Positions 26,764 to 37,245 of a stretch of 64,000 nt of DNA are shown here, piece by piece. The notes beneath the pieces were generated by a model, which saw only the letters and a program-made list of their open reading frames with translations, ran no database searches and had not been told where the DNA came from. Every line of letters begins with the position of its first letter. The stretch's first letter is position 1. Position numbers and translations under genes: made by a program. The stretch covers positions 1 to 64,000 of the forward strand of contig CALMSX010000026.1 in assembly GCA_937872515.1 (NCBI GenBank), read 5' to 3'. This stretch comes from an uncultured Bacteroidota bacterium. Lineage in GTDB: Bacteria; Bacteroidota; Bacteroidia; Chitinophagales; Saprospiraceae.

Positions 26764-29172
26764 ATGAAACAAACCTATATGGTGTTTCTGTGTCTGCTGT
26801 TTTTATCAGCAGTTGCAGAAGCGCAAATCATAACCATCAAAGATGCCCATTCAGGCGAGCCCATAGCCTATGCTATGGCTAAATGTGAGGGTCAGAACCT
26901 TGTTCTCGAATCCGATACAAAGGGACAATTGAATCTTCAAACCATTGTTTCTTGTCGCCAACTTATACTAACCCATTTGGGATATGATGACAAAATAATC
27001 AGCTTATCGGAGGGAAGCCCAGTACCAACGGTGATTGAAATGCTACCCACTGGTTTTTCAATCGATAATGTTGTCATTTCTGCCACCCGGTGGATGCAAC
27101 GCACACGAGAGACCCCGTTTAAGGTAAATACGATTACCAAAGACAGAATATATTTGCTCAATCCGCAGACAGCGGCCGACTTACTCGGTGCTTCTGGTGA
27201 GGTATTTATTCAGAAAAGTCAGCAGGGTGGGGGAAGTCCTATGATCCGTGGCTTTTCTACCAATCGCCTGTTGTATGCGGTAGATGGCGTAAGGATGAAT
27301 ACGGCTATTTTCAGATCCGGAAACTTACAAAATGTAATTTCATTAGATCCATTTGCCACCGAGCGCACAGAGGTACTTTTTGGCCCCGGATCTATCATTT
27401 ATGGAAGCGATGCCATTGGGGGTGTGATGTCGTTTACCACTTTGACGCCTGAACTGTCAGCTGCTGAAAAAGTGAAGGTCAGAGGAAACGCTGCCTTGAG
27501 GTTAAGCTCTGCCAATAATGAAAAAACCGGCCATATTGACTTTGGCATGGGTTGGAAAAAATTTGCCTTTGTCACCAGTTTCAGTGCCAACGATTACGGT
27601 GATTTAAAAATGGGTAGTAAGGGACCCGATGAATACCTCCGTAAAGTATATTCGGAATACATCAATGGCAGGGATTCCATTTTTAAAAATTCAGACCCTC
27701 AGGTACAAGTAACATCGGGTTACACGCAATACAATCTGATGCAAAAATTCAGATTTACCCCCTCAGAAAATTGGGATGTGCAATATGGTTTTCACCATTC
27801 ACAAACTTCTGAATATTCAAGGTACGACAGACTAATTCGATATCGAAATGGGCTGCCCAGATCCGGAGAATGGAACTATGGCCCTCAGATATGGACCATG
27901 CACAATTTTTCTGTGGCGCACAAAACAGAAGGTGGTATCTATGATGAAGCAGTGGCCAGGGTGGCTTACCAGTATTTTGAAGAAAGCAGACTTAGCAGAG
28001 ACCTCAACAAAAAAGATCGATTGGTACAGACCGAAAAAGTGGATGCCTACAGCTTTAATCTGGATTTAACCAAAAAAATCAGCGATAAAAATGTTTTGAG
28101 TTATGGTTTGGAGTGGGTCAGAAATGAGGTTACTTCTTTGGGGCATATCGAAAATGTTTCTACAAGCAACATAACTTCAACTTCTACACGATATCCATTA
28201 TCGGATTGGTCGTCTTATGCACTCTATGTTACCAACAGCTACAAAGTGAATGAATCTTTGACTACCTATGCCGGAGTGCGTTACAATCATTTTGGCATCA
28301 ATGCCCAATTTGATACAACCTACTTCCCCTTTCCGTATCAAACAGCAAAAGTGAGCAAGGGAGCCTTTACCGGTAATCTGGGCTTGAATTGGAGAGCCAA
28401 TGAAGCTACCCAGCTAACCTTTAATTTATCGACCGGCTTCAGATCTCCCAATATCGACGACCTTGGAAAGGTATTCGACTCCACACCGGGTAGCGTTACT
28501 GTACCCAATCCCGATCTGGCAGCAGAAACAGCTTACAATGCAGAAGTAGCCCTGACACGCGTTTGGGGCAATGTCTTAAAATTGGATGTTGCTGCTTATT
28601 ATACATATTTGAAAAACGCACTGGTAAGAAGACCTTTTACCTTCAATGGGCAGGACTCAATTGTGTATGCGGGTGAATTAAGTAGGGTAGAAGCCATCCA
28701 AAATGCCGCTAAGGCTACCGTTTATGGCTTTCAAGGAGCCATTGAGGCAAGACTGATTCCGCGACTCTTTGTTACGGTTAGATACAATTATCAGATCGGT
28801 GAGGAAGAGCTGGATGATGGTACTACCTATCCTTCCCGACATGCAGCACCTTCTTTTGGCCAGGCCTACCTCAGTTGGAGGGCTTCCCGCCTAACCCTGC
28901 AGGCAGGTATGGAATTTATGGGTCAAAAAGACTTTGATGAGCTTCCACCAGAAGAACAGGCCAAGGATTATTTGTATGCCATCGATGCCGAAGGAAAACC
29001 GTATTCTCCTTCATGGACCGTTTTTAATGTAAAATCAATGTATAAAATCTCAAAAAACCTTGTCGCTTCCCTGGGCGTAGAGAACATTACGGATGTACGC
29101 TACCGACCCTATAGTTCAGGTATCTGTGCAGCCGGCAGAAACTTTGTGCTTAGCTTTAGAGCAGGTTTTTAA
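26764..29172 (+). CDS. TonB-dependent outer membrane receptor (heme/hemoglobin-receptor-like)
   Basis: This 802-residue protein has a signal peptide (to ~AEAQ, residue 20) and an N-terminal carboxypeptidase-regulatory-like domain (residues ~21-105). A plug domain (~115-230) has the pattern GGGSPMIRGFSTNRLLYAVD … FRSGNLQNVISLDPFATER … VLFGPGSIIYGSDAIGGVM. A 22-strand-type barrel ends in FVLSFRAGF with terminal Phe. The plug wording is typical of the hemoglobin/transferrin/lactoferrin receptor group, so heme or an iron complex is the likely substrate, imported with TonB/ExbBD energy. No Fur box was recognised. Confidence 0.92.
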   Translation: MKQTYMVFLCLLFLSAVAEAQIITIKDAHSGEPIAYAMAKCEGQNLVLESDTKGQLNLQTIVSCRQLILTHLGYDDKIISLSEGSPVPTVIEMLPTGFSIDNVVISATRWMQRTRETPFKVNTITKDRIYLLNPQTAADLLGASGEVFIQKSQQGGGSPMIRGFSTNRLLYAVDGVRMNTAIFRSGNLQNVISLDPFATERTEVLFGPGSIIYGSDAIGGVMSFTTLTPELSAAEKVKVRGNAALRLSSANNEKTGHIDFGMGWKKFAFVTSFSANDYGDLKMGSKGPDEYLRKVYSEYINGRDSIFKNSDPQVQVTSGYTQYNLMQKFRFTPSENWDVQYGFHHSQTSEYSRYDRLIRYRNGLPRSGEWNYGPQIWTMHNFSVAHKTEGGIYDEAVARVAYQYFEESRLSRDLNKKDRLVQTEKVDAYSFNLDLTKKISDKNVLSYGLEWVRNEVTSLGHIENVSTSNITSTSTRYPLSDWSSYALYVTNSYKVNESLTTYAGVRYNHFGINAQFDTTYFPFPYQTAKVSKGAFTGNLGLNWRANEATQLTFNLSTGFRSPNIDDLGKVFDSTPGSVTVPNPDLAAETAYNAEVALTRVWGNVLKLDVAAYYTYLKNALVRRPFTFNGQDSIVYAGELSRVEAIQNAAKATVYGFQGAIEARLIPRLFVTVRYNYQIGEEELDDGTTYPSRHAAPSFGQAYLSWRASRLTLQAGMEFMGQKDFDELPPEEQAKDYLYAIDAEGKPYSPSWTVFNVKSMYKISKNLVASLGVENITDVRYRPYSSGICAAGRNFVLSFRAGF

Positions 29173-29175
29173 TAC

Positions 29176-29214
29176 AGAATGGGGTAGTTGACATAATTAA
29201 AACTGCCCCATTCT
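29176..29214. terminator. Hairpin between convergent genes
   Basis: A 14-bp stem (29176-29189 with 29201-29214; AGAATGGGGTAGTT / AACTGCCCCATTCT, one G-U) with an 11-base loop. It fills the 41-base gap between the TonB receptor and the T9SS type B gene. The T-runs are weak on both sides. Confidence 0.7.
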
Positions 29215-31949
29215 TACTTTACCCAGGTAATATCTCCGCTTACTAATTTTTTTTCTCCGCTGAATATTTCAACCTCGGCCACAAAGGTGTACACACCTGT
29301 TTCTATTTGGGTACCATTGATGGTGCCATCCCAACCCAGTGAAGGTTGATTCAGGCAGTTGGTCGTCGTCTGCCAGATAGCATTGCCCCATCTGTCAAAG
29401 ACCTTTATTTCATTTACCTTTTTTACCTGTTCATTGCCATATATGGTGAATTGATTGTTTCCGCTGATTTCCTGCGCTATGATATTGGGTGCCGTAATAA
29501 TGACATTGCGCTCGATTTGAACCCTGATGCTGGCTTCTGCCTCACAGCCGTTTTGGTCTACCGCCTTAAAAATAAAAAGCCCATCTTCTATCCCCTCAAT
29601 CCATACTTCCATACACGAAGTACAGGATACTTTTTCTTCCGGCAACCAACCATAGGAGAACAGTTCAGTCAGACTTCGGTTGACCTCCGCCCGGAGCTGG
29701 GCCGTTTCTCCATATTGGAGTTGTACATCTGCTCCTATCTGGATCTTTAACTCTACTGCTGCCCCTATAGACACAACTGTGTCAAACACACATCCAAGCG
29801 TATCTTTTGATTGTACAAGGTATTGGCCAGGTGCCAAACCATCTGCACGCAAACCGGCCTGTAGTTCTCCATTCAGGCTCCATTCCAGAATAGGTTCGGA
29901 TGCTCCATCTAAAAAGAGGAGGCCATCATTTTTATCAAAACAGCTTTCATCTTTGCTTTGCCAAACCAATGGCTGACCGGCTCGCGCTTCTACTTCTATG
30001 GTATCTGTTGCTGAACACCCATCTTCTTTTCGTATCGCAGTCAGTATGTAATTGCCCGCTCCTCTGGCCTTAAAATATAAACCCGGCTCATTGGCCAGCC
30101 ATGTACCATTGGTAGCACCTTTCAGAAAGGTTAGATTTTCTTCCTTTACTACTGTACCATCTTGCGCAGTAACCTTTACCGTAAAGGCAAAACTATCTTG
30201 TGAACAACTTAACAAGGGGATGTCAGATGCTGATAGGGTCAAGGTTTCGGTAAGGTCAGTAACACTTACTACCGTGTCTCGACTACAGCCTCCCGTTTTA
30301 TTAGTAACCCGCAACCTGTATTGCCCGGCTTGATGCACCAAAAAGCGGGTACCCGACCACCAGCTGGGATTGATTTCTTCTCTAGCCCATTGGTACTCCA
30401 GGCCTGGTTCCAATGCGCTTTTTAGTTCCAAATAAACTTCTTTTTGTTGGCAGGTCAGTGTATCTATAGGTAGTAGTTGTACGGGACCGGGACCCAACGG
30501 ACCTTTTAAATTCAGCAAAAGAGAATCGCTGCAACCATTGCGATTATTTTGCGCCACCGCCCATACCATGGCTGGACCCTCAATTTTTATGCTATCCTGG
30601 TACCAATTTTGGGCTTGGTATGTCCAGTGGTAAGAATATTCCACCTCTGCATTTTGGGTCAACCAATATTGTGCTGAAACACAAAGGTCAGTACCTATGG
30701 TCTTGACCTCTACCTGGGGTAAAACCAAAGCAGTGTCGATCGATATACTAAGCGTATCCACTGCACCCGGGCATCCATTTGCCGAGTAAGTATACACCAA
30801 GGCATAATCTCCCGGTGTACAAAGCCGGATGCTATCATCCGCAGATGATTCTCCTGTTTTCAGGTTTTTCCAAAGTGAGTAAAAGCCTGGTTTTTTTTCT
30901 GCAACCAGGGTGGTAAAGGCATTTAGACAATTTAAAACCACATCGGCACCCAGGTCTACATTGACTTCGGGGTTTTGGCTACAGTCAATGCTACATGCCG
31001 GAGGAAGTGACCAAGCCTTGTGCAATACACAATCGTATTTTTCCTGATCTTCCATTTTTATACTTAAGGTATCGGATGGATAGGGTAGGGTGAGCCGCAT
31101 CGTATCTCCATACCCATAGATGCCGAACAGGGCTTCATCAATATACAAAGAGAAGGAGTCCGAACCTTTGTAATCGGTAATTACGGATACAATATGGATC
31201 TGGTCGTCAGCAGGATCAAAGAGTGTACCATTGTTGTTGCATTCAATTGTGAGGTATTGTTCTTCAATAAAACAATCGGCAGAACAAGGCACAAATCTTC
31301 CCAGTAGGGTGGTGAAAAAACAAACATCTTCCCGCGTGTCTCGGAATTCAATCTGATGATGAAGAGAGTCAGCAGGCCGATTGATGTAATTGAGTTGGTT
31401 GTACGGGAAAACACCCATCGAATCACCGTCTATGTAAACATAGTATCCTGGCTTGGTACTGATGCTGGCTATTTCAAATGATACGGAATAATAATCGTCG
31501 CTGGTATTGTTTATGGTGGTGGCATTATTGCAATGAATTTCAACATGAACCGAAGTGTCGAACCTACAGGGGGCCGAACAGGCAAATAAAGCGGGTGTAA
31601 TAAAACTGTCAATACAGCTTGCATCTTGTTGGTCGGTAGCGTAGATCGTGTACTGCAAGCCTGTAGAGGGCAACTCCAACTCATGGTAAGTACCATAAGC
31701 AAAATGACCCGCATCTAGATTGCCATTCCAACTGATGTGAAAAGAATCGGTATCAGAACCACTGCCTCCTACCACCCAGAAACACAGGTGGTAAAAATCG
31801 TCGGTGCTGTCCAAAGGAGTAAAATTGTCATAACACAAAATGCGCAGGCTATCAATATGGGACATGCAGGGTGCCTGCTGAGCCAGGGCTACCCCACATG
31901 TCGACCAAACATACAAGCACATTATTATTTTGGAAATCCTTCCTATCAT
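29214..31949 (-). CDS. T9SS type B (gliding-associated C-terminal) secreted protein
   Basis: This 911-residue protein has a signal peptide ending near ALAQQAP. The N-terminal third holds three similar segments (DSLRILCYDNFTPLDSTDDFY, HVEIHCNNATTINNTSDDYY, YLTIECNNNGTLFDPADDQ), a repeated C(Y/N)N…D.(D/S)DD(F/Y) pattern spaced ~95 residues apart. The middle is a string of Ig/PKD-like surface modules with Cys pairs. The last ~90 residues are a type B sorting domain (FTIYGNEQVKKVNEIKVFDRWGNAIWQ … GWDGTINGTQIETGVYTF). Such proteins are secreted or surface-attached; the ligand is unknown. Monocistronic, divergent from the lipoprotein gene at 32243. Confidence 0.9.
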   Translation of the reverse strand: MIGRISKIIMCLYVWSTCGVALAQQAPCMSHIDSLRILCYDNFTPLDSTDDFYHLCFWVVGGSGSDTDSFHISWNGNLDAGHFAYGTYHELELPSTGLQYTIYATDQQDASCIDSFITPALFACSAPCRFDTSVHVEIHCNNATTINNTSDDYYSVSFEIASISTKPGYYVYIDGDSMGVFPYNQLNYINRPADSLHHQIEFRDTREDVCFFTTLLGRFVPCSADCFIEEQYLTIECNNNGTLFDPADDQIHIVSVITDYKGSDSFSLYIDEALFGIYGYGDTMRLTLPYPSDTLSIKMEDQEKYDCVLHKAWSLPPACSIDCSQNPEVNVDLGADVVLNCLNAFTTLVAEKKPGFYSLWKNLKTGESSADDSIRLCTPGDYALVYTYSANGCPGAVDTLSISIDTALVLPQVEVKTIGTDLCVSAQYWLTQNAEVEYSYHWTYQAQNWYQDSIKIEGPAMVWAVAQNNRNGCSDSLLLNLKGPLGPGPVQLLPIDTLTCQQKEVYLELKSALEPGLEYQWAREEINPSWWSGTRFLVHQAGQYRLRVTNKTGGCSRDTVVSVTDLTETLTLSASDIPLLSCSQDSFAFTVKVTAQDGTVVKEENLTFLKGATNGTWLANEPGLYFKARGAGNYILTAIRKEDGCSATDTIEVEARAGQPLVWQSKDESCFDKNDGLLFLDGASEPILEWSLNGELQAGLRADGLAPGQYLVQSKDTLGCVFDTVVSIGAAVELKIQIGADVQLQYGETAQLRAEVNRSLTELFSYGWLPEEKVSCTSCMEVWIEGIEDGLFIFKAVDQNGCEAEASIRVQIERNVIITAPNIIAQEISGNNQFTIYGNEQVKKVNEIKVFDRWGNAIWQTTTNCLNQPSLGWDGTINGTQIETGVYTFVAEVEIFSGEKKLVSGDITWVK

Positions 31950-32242
31950 CTCTCTTGGTTCATCATTTCTACTACATCAATGCACAGCACAACATTTACC
32001 CTACACGGTATAAATACATTTTATTTTTACCAATAAATACAAAAAAGGATGTATATATAATTTATAATCAATGTCATATGTATATATAATTAATTTATGT
32101 TACATTTTTCAATACAAATTGTCAATGCAATCAGCCGTCTATACATTTTGTTTTTTTTAATGACAATTCCATTTTTTTTAGTTTTTTTATTGAAGGGCGG
32201 CAAAAGCAGGCCAAATATTTATCTTTGAAAAAAAATATTGCC
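31950..32242. promoter_or_regulatory. Divergent A/T-rich intergenic region
   Basis: 293 bases with long A and T runs and no gene of its own. The only strong signal is TATCTTTG at 32220-32227 for the plus-strand gene. No clear -7 box is seen for the minus-strand gene. Confidence 0.45.
32220..32227 (+). promoter_or_regulatory. -7 box of the multimodular lipoprotein gene
   Basis: TATCTTTG matches TAnnTTTG exactly. It contains the upstream in-frame TTG (32225), which rules that codon out as start and fixes the ATG at 32243. Confidence 0.65.
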
Positions 32243-35200
32243 ATGCGCCACATCCTACCTCTTGTGATGGTTTTACTCATCGTTTCTGCCTGTAAGCAAC
32301 AACAGCAGGATGCAACCTCCAGACCTCACGATCCCTGGGTTTTTCGTTCGGTCTTAGACTGGAAGCCAAGGGTGATTACTATGGCCCTGCACAAAGATTT
32401 GTGGGTGGCATACAGCACCGAAAATGCGGCCCTTTACAAGGCGTGGAAAGGAATTGTATATTTTGACGGACCCGTTTATACCCATGCCCACGGACCGCAA
32501 CCCATTTCTATTGGTGATGGGTATCAGGTGAGTAAATACGATCAGCCCTGGTTTTGGTTGGTTAACAAAAAAGACACCTTAAACGCGGTGGTCCAATACA
32601 AGGGGCACAAGTTTGTGGATGGCCACGTGCAATTGATGTACACCCTATCAGACAGTACCGGATCGAGGTCTGCTGTCATTACTGAACAGGTAGAAGCCGG
32701 CACTTCAACTGGAGGGGGAATGGTTTTAAACCGCGTCTTTGAAGTTAGTGATAAAAAGGGAGAGGGCGACCTGGGCATGTACACCAATGTTTCTTCGGTG
32801 GCAGTTGAACAAAACATAGATGCGAAGGGTGCCTTTGTGAAAAAAACTTCCACTAATCGTGCTTTTGGCAACCAGCTGCAGACCCTTGACATTGATGGGG
32901 TTCTTTTGCTGAAAGAAGGAAAGAATGAATACGCGATTACCTTCATGCAACCTACCATTGTCAATAGTAATCAGGCGGGTGAAGACAATGAAGCCAAAGA
33001 AGACAAAGACCTACCCCCGGGTGCGAAGTTGATGGCAAGGAGCGATTGTAAGACGTGCCACAATGAAAAAGTAAAAACGGTGGGCCCTTCCTATGTTGAG
33101 ATTGCTGAAAAATATGAAACGAATGCATCCAACCTTCGCTCTTTGGTGCAAAAAGTAAAGAATGGCGGCAGTGGGGTTTGGGGCCAGGTAGCCATGACAG
33201 CCCATGCTGATTTGCCGGAAGCAGATATTCTCCTTATGGTGGAATACATTCTTGGTCTCGATGCCAATTCAGAATTGAAAAGTGAGTCACAACAAAAAGT
33301 GTTTTCATTCAAAGCTTCCACCATTGCAGATACCAATGCTTTGTTGCCCGGATCTATTACCAGGATTTACAACATACCGCCAACCACGCAAATTCTTCCT
33401 TCTGTTCCGGCAGGAAAAAAACCGGTCCAGGCAGGGATTAAAAATAATTTTGACAACATCGACGGTGCAGAATTTGCTGACCTCACCGATCACTTTTCTC
33501 TCTTTGCAGAAGGCCTGATCAAAGTGGACAAAGAAGGGGAATATACCTTTGAAATATGGAGCGATGACGGCAGTAAATTATTTCTCCACGATCAACTGAT
33601 CATTGATAATGATGGTGCCCACGGCACGGTGGGTAAATTCGGAAAAGTAAGCCTAACGAAAGGATACCACCCCTATAAATTGCAATATTTCCAGGGCGGT
33701 GGCGGAAAATACCTGAGCCTCAACTGGATCAAACCAGGCGATAAAGCGGCAGAAGTAATCCCGGTTAGCAATTTGTTTCACAACAGCAAGAGCCAGATGG
33801 ACTTTACCGGGCTCAGCCTGCCCATGGCCAATGTCAGCCAGATTCCCGGCAATAAATCAGCCCTCACTTCTGTGCACCCTGCTTTTACCCTTAGCCAGGC
33901 CCGACCCGATGATTTTGAACCCAAGGTAGGTGGCATCGATTTTAAAAAAGATGGTCGCATGGTTATCAGTACCTGGGATGCAGGTGGCAGTGTGTGGATT
34001 CTGGAAAATGTACAATCCGGCGACCCCTCAAAAATCAAGGTCAAAAGAATCGCCTTTGGTCTCGCCGAACCTTTGGGCCTCAAAGTGGTAGACGACACCA
34101 TCTTTGTAATGCAAAAGCAGGAGATGACCAAACTGGTTGACAACAACGGAGATGATCTCATTGATGAATACCACACGCTGTGTGATGACTGGGGGGTATC
34201 TGCCAATTTTCATGAATTTGGTTTTGGACTCGAATACAAAGACGGCTTCTTTTATGCAACCCTCGCAACGGCCATTCAACCGGGAGGGGCAAGCACCAAT
34301 CCACAAATTCCCGATCGCGGAAAAGTAATCAAGGTCAATCGCAAAACCGGCAGCCTGGAATTTGTTGCCCATGGCCTGCGTACCCCCAATGGCATAGGTA
34401 TCGGGTACAAGGGAGAGATATTTGTAGCCGACAACCAGGGTGATTGGCTTCCGTCCAGCAAAATTGTACACATCACACCCGGTGCCTGGTTTGGGTCGAG
34501 ATCTGTTGATTTTGAAGGTACGGCCAAATTAAAAGAAAAGTGGCCTGTGGTTTGGTTGCCTCAGGACGAAATTGGGAACTCACCCAGCACGCCATCCTAC
34601 ATCGATGTAGGTCCTTACAAAGGACAGATGATCCACGGTGAGGTCACACATGGTGGTGTCAAAAGGGTTTTTGTAGAAGAAGTTAAGGGCCAGTTGCAAG
34701 GCTGCGTATTCCGATTTATCCAGGGACTGGAAGCAGGCGTCAACCGTATCAAGTGGGGACCCGATGGAGCACTCTACGTAGGTGGAATCGGCAATCCCGG
34801 CAACTGGTCGCATGCCGGTAAAAAATGGTTTGGATTACAGCGGCTGGCCTACAATGGCAAACCAGTTTTTGAAATGCTGGCAGTACGCGCCAAATCCAAC
34901 GGCATGGAAATAGAGTTTACAGAACCCATTGCAGATGGAGAAGGTACCGATCCGGCTTTGTATGAGGTGCGGCAGTGGTATTACAAGCCCACGGTGGAAT
35001 ATGGAGGACCTAAAATGGGAGAACAAAAACTGAAGGTAAAATCAGTGACACTTTCTGCAGACCGCAAAAGGGTTTTTCTTGAAGTAGATGGCCTTAAAGC
35101 AGGACATGTGGTATACATCCACATCACAGATGGTCTCATCTCTGCACCTGGCAATTCCATTTGGTCAACAGAAGCCTGGTATACCCTCAATGAGTTATCT

Positions 35201-35902
35201 TCTGATATCGGTAAGGTGGCACCTTCAGGTGAAAAATTTGGAGCCAATACCCTATCTGACACTGAAGTTAAACAAGGATGGAAACTCCTCTTTGATGGTA
35301 AAAAAATTGACCAGTGGCGCAATTTCAGAAAAACCAGCATCGGCAGCGGCTGGGTCATCAACGACAATGCCATCCACCTCAATGCCGTCAAAGAAAAAGG
35401 AAAATGGCAGGCCAAAGACGGTGGCGACATCATTTCTAAAGAGACTTATCAGGATTTTGAATTTAAAATGGAATGGAAGATTGCCAATTGTGGCAACTCT
35501 GGCATCATGTTTAATGTGGTTGAAAATGATAAATATGATTACGTTTGGCAAACAGGTCCAGAAATGCAGATACTTGACAATACCTGTCATCCGGATACCC
35601 GATTCCGAACCCATAGGGCGGGCGATTTGTATGACATGGTAGAATCGGCCTTTCCATGCGCCAAACCTGCAGGTCAATGGAACAAAGTAATGATCCGCAG
35701 CAAGGGAGGAAAAGTAGACCTGTTTCTCAATGGTTACAAGACCGTGAGTTTTGAAATGCAAACACCCAAGTGGAAAGAAATGATTGCCAAAAGTAAGTTT
35801 AAAGAAATGCCGGGCTTTGGGCTGGCCAAATCAGGACACCTTTCCTTACAAGACCATGGCGACAAAGTTTGGTTCAGAAACCTGAAAATCAGGAAAATTT
35901 AA
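32243..35902 (+). CDS. Four-module lipoprotein: cytochrome c, PA14, sorbosone-dehydrogenase-like propeller, DUF1080
   Basis: This 1,219-residue protein starts at ATG 32243, with lipobox VSAC (Cys 17). Modules in order: an N-terminal domain of unknown type (~30-255); a class I cytochrome c with heme motif CKTCH (~269-273) and a likely axial Met in GQVAMTAHADLP; a PA14 domain (~395-495; FEIWSDDGSKLFLHDQLIIDNDG); a six-bladed propeller like soluble glucose/sorbosone dehydrogenases (~550-865; GLAEPLGLKVVDD, FHEFGFGLEYKDGFFYATLA, HGLRTPNGIGIG); a short Ig-like linker; and a C-terminal DUF1080 / 3-keto-disaccharide hydrolase domain (~1010-1219; GWKLLFDGKKIDQWRNF, CGNSGIMFNV, GPEMQILDN). Likely role: oxidation and cleavage of sugars at the envelope (inference). 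Monocistronic. Confidence 0.92.
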   Translation: MRHILPLVMVLLIVSACKQQQQDATSRPHDPWVFRSVLDWKPRVITMALHKDLWVAYSTENAALYKAWKGIVYFDGPVYTHAHGPQPISIGDGYQVSKYDQPWFWLVNKKDTLNAVVQYKGHKFVDGHVQLMYTLSDSTGSRSAVITEQVEAGTSTGGGMVLNRVFEVSDKKGEGDLGMYTNVSSVAVEQNIDAKGAFVKKTSTNRAFGNQLQTLDIDGVLLLKEGKNEYAITFMQPTIVNSNQAGEDNEAKEDKDLPPGAKLMARSDCKTCHNEKVKTVGPSYVEIAEKYETNASNLRSLVQKVKNGGSGVWGQVAMTAHADLPEADILLMVEYILGLDANSELKSESQQKVFSFKASTIADTNALLPGSITRIYNIPPTTQILPSVPAGKKPVQAGIKNNFDNIDGAEFADLTDHFSLFAEGLIKVDKEGEYTFEIWSDDGSKLFLHDQLIIDNDGAHGTVGKFGKVSLTKGYHPYKLQYFQGGGGKYLSLNWIKPGDKAAEVIPVSNLFHNSKSQMDFTGLSLPMANVSQIPGNKSALTSVHPAFTLSQARPDDFEPKVGGIDFKKDGRMVISTWDAGGSVWILENVQSGDPSKIKVKRIAFGLAEPLGLKVVDDTIFVMQKQEMTKLVDNNGDDLIDEYHTLCDDWGVSANFHEFGFGLEYKDGFFYATLATAIQPGGASTNPQIPDRGKVIKVNRKTGSLEFVAHGLRTPNGIGIGYKGEIFVADNQGDWLPSSKIVHITPGAWFGSRSVDFEGTAKLKEKWPVVWLPQDEIGNSPSTPSYIDVGPYKGQMIHGEVTHGGVKRVFVEEVKGQLQGCVFRFIQGLEAGVNRIKWGPDGALYVGGIGNPGNWSHAGKKWFGLQRLAYNGKPVFEMLAVRAKSNGMEIEFTEPIADGEGTDPALYEVRQWYYKPTVEYGGPKMGEQKLKVKSVTLSADRKRVFLEVDGLKAGHVVYIHITDGLISAPGNSIWSTEAWYTLNELSSDIGKVAPSGEKFGANTLSDTEVKQGWKLLFDGKKIDQWRNFRKTSIGSGWVINDNAIHLNAVKEKGKWQAKDGGDIISKETYQDFEFKMEWKIANCGNSGIMFNVVENDKYDYVWQTGPEMQILDNTCHPDTRFRTHRAGDLYDMVESAFPCAKPAGQWNKVMIRSKGGKVDLFLNGYKTVSFEMQTPKWKEMIAKSKFKEMPGFGLAKSGHLSLQDHGDKVWFRNLKIRKI

Positions 35903-36090
35903 AGGAACCAAGCTATAAACTGGAACTGTTGACAGCCTATTGGTGTTATGTGGGTGAAATAATAGTTGGTACCAGGCCTAAAAAACCATGTTTCACGGTA
36001 TTAAATATTTAATATTTTTCTCCTACGAATAAAAATTTGCCGAAGTCTGTATAAATCTCAGGTGGGCAACCAATTGCGCATATTTTTTGT

Positions 36091-36098
36091 TAATTTTG
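36091..36098 (+). promoter_or_regulatory. -7 box of queA
   Basis: TAATTTTG, exact TAnnTTTG, 20 bases before the ATG. Further upstream, 35998-36013 is an A/T-only palindrome (TATTAAATATTTAATA) that may end the previous transcript. Confidence 0.6.
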
Positions 36099-36118
36099 CA
36101 CCCTAATTCAAAAAAGGC

Positions 36119-37183
36119 ATGAAGTCTAAACTTTCGAATTTTAATTTTGATCTACCCGAAAAACTAATTGCTCAGTACCCGTCTAAAGAAAGAGACCAGT
36201 CAAGATTGATGGTACTCAATCGCCAAACCGGCAAAATTGAACACCGTCTTTTCAAAGATGTATTGGATTATTTTGATGACGGCGATGCTATGATTTTTAA
36301 CAACACCAAGGTATTTCCTGCCCGTTTGTATGGCAACAAGGAAAAAACCGGTGCTAAAATTGAGGTGTTTTTGTTGAGAGAACTCAACAACTCAGCCCGC
36401 CTTTGGGACGTTTTGGTAGACCCCGCGCGTAAGATCAGAGTAGGCAATAAGCTGTACTTTGAAGATGAAAAAGGAAACGACATCCTGGTTGCTGAAGTAG
36501 TAGACAATACCACTTCAAGAGGCCGTACCATTCGCTTTTTCTTCGACGGCGATGACGATGCTTTTCGCGATGCATTAAAATTGCTCGGAAATACACCATT
36601 GCCCAAATACATCAATAGAAATCCGGAACCCATCGATGAAGAGCGTTACCAGACCGTGTACGCCAAAGAGTTGGGTGCTGTAGCGGCACCTACCGCCGGC
36701 CTACACTTTAGCAGGGAACTACTCAAAAGACTCGAAATCAAAGGGGTCAACTTTGCTGAATTGACACTTCACGTAGGACTCGGTACCTTTAGGGCCATCG
36801 ATGTGGAAGACCTGTCTAAGCACAAAATGGATGCGGAGTATTACAACATCAACGAAAAAGCCGCTGAGGTTGTCAATAATGCTAAAAACCTGGACAGAAA
36901 AGTTTGTGCTGTGGGAACTACCAGCATGCGTACCATTGAGTCGTCTGTTTCTGCATCAGGCATCTTAAAACCATCAGAGGGGTGGACCAATTTATTTATC
37001 TACCCTCCTTACGATTTTAGCATTGCCAATGCCATGATCACCAATTTCCACCTGCCCAAGACCAGCCTGATCATCATGGTTTGTGCCTTTGGCGGTTTTG
37101 ACCTGGTGATGGAGGCCTACGAAGAAGCCATCAAAGAAAAATACCGCTTCTATAGTTATGGCGACGCCATGCTCATCATCTGA
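36119..37183 (+). CDS. queA: S-adenosylmethionine:tRNA ribosyltransferase-isomerase
   Basis: This 354-residue enzyme is the normal QueA length. It transfers and isomerises the ribosyl moiety of SAM onto preQ1 at the tRNA wobble base 34, giving epoxyqueuosine. Family motifs: [24 protein letters not shown] at the N-terminus, [47 protein letters not shown], and [18 protein letters not shown] near the end. Single gene, own promoter box, shared terminator with the convergent small gene. No other queuosine gene is in the window. Confidence 0.97.
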   Translation: MKSKLSNFNFDLPEKLIAQYPSKERDQSRLMVLNRQTGKIEHRLFKDVLDYFDDGDAMIFNNTKVFPARLYGNKEKTGAKIEVFLLRELNNSARLWDVLVDPARKIRVGNKLYFEDEKGNDILVAEVVDNTTSRGRTIRFFFDGDDDAFRDALKLLGNTPLPKYINRNPEPIDEERYQTVYAKELGAVAAPTAGLHFSRELLKRLEIKGVNFAELTLHVGLGTFRAIDVEDLSKHKMDAEYYNINEKAAEVVNNAKNLDRKVCAVGTTSMRTIESSVSASGILKPSEGWTNLFIYPPYDFSIANAMITNFHLPKTSLIIMVCAFGGFDLVMEAYEEAIKEKYRFYSYGDAMLII

Positions 37184-37203
37184 TAAAGCATAGTACTAAT
37201 ATA

Positions 37204-37245
37204 AAAAACCCTGCGGCCAGGCTATTGCTCAGCTGCAGGGTTTTT
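37204..37245. terminator. Bidirectional terminator after queA
   Basis: An 11-bp perfect stem AAAAACCCTGC / GCAGGGTTTTT gives a T-run on both strands. The stop codon of the minus-strand gene (37222-37224) lies in the loop. Confidence 0.9.

Noticed and set aside
31737..32089. Plus-strand open frames over the start of the T9SS type B gene and its upstream region
   Set aside because: They overlap the signal peptide region of a well-supported minus-strand gene and the rest is A/T-rich low-complexity sequence.
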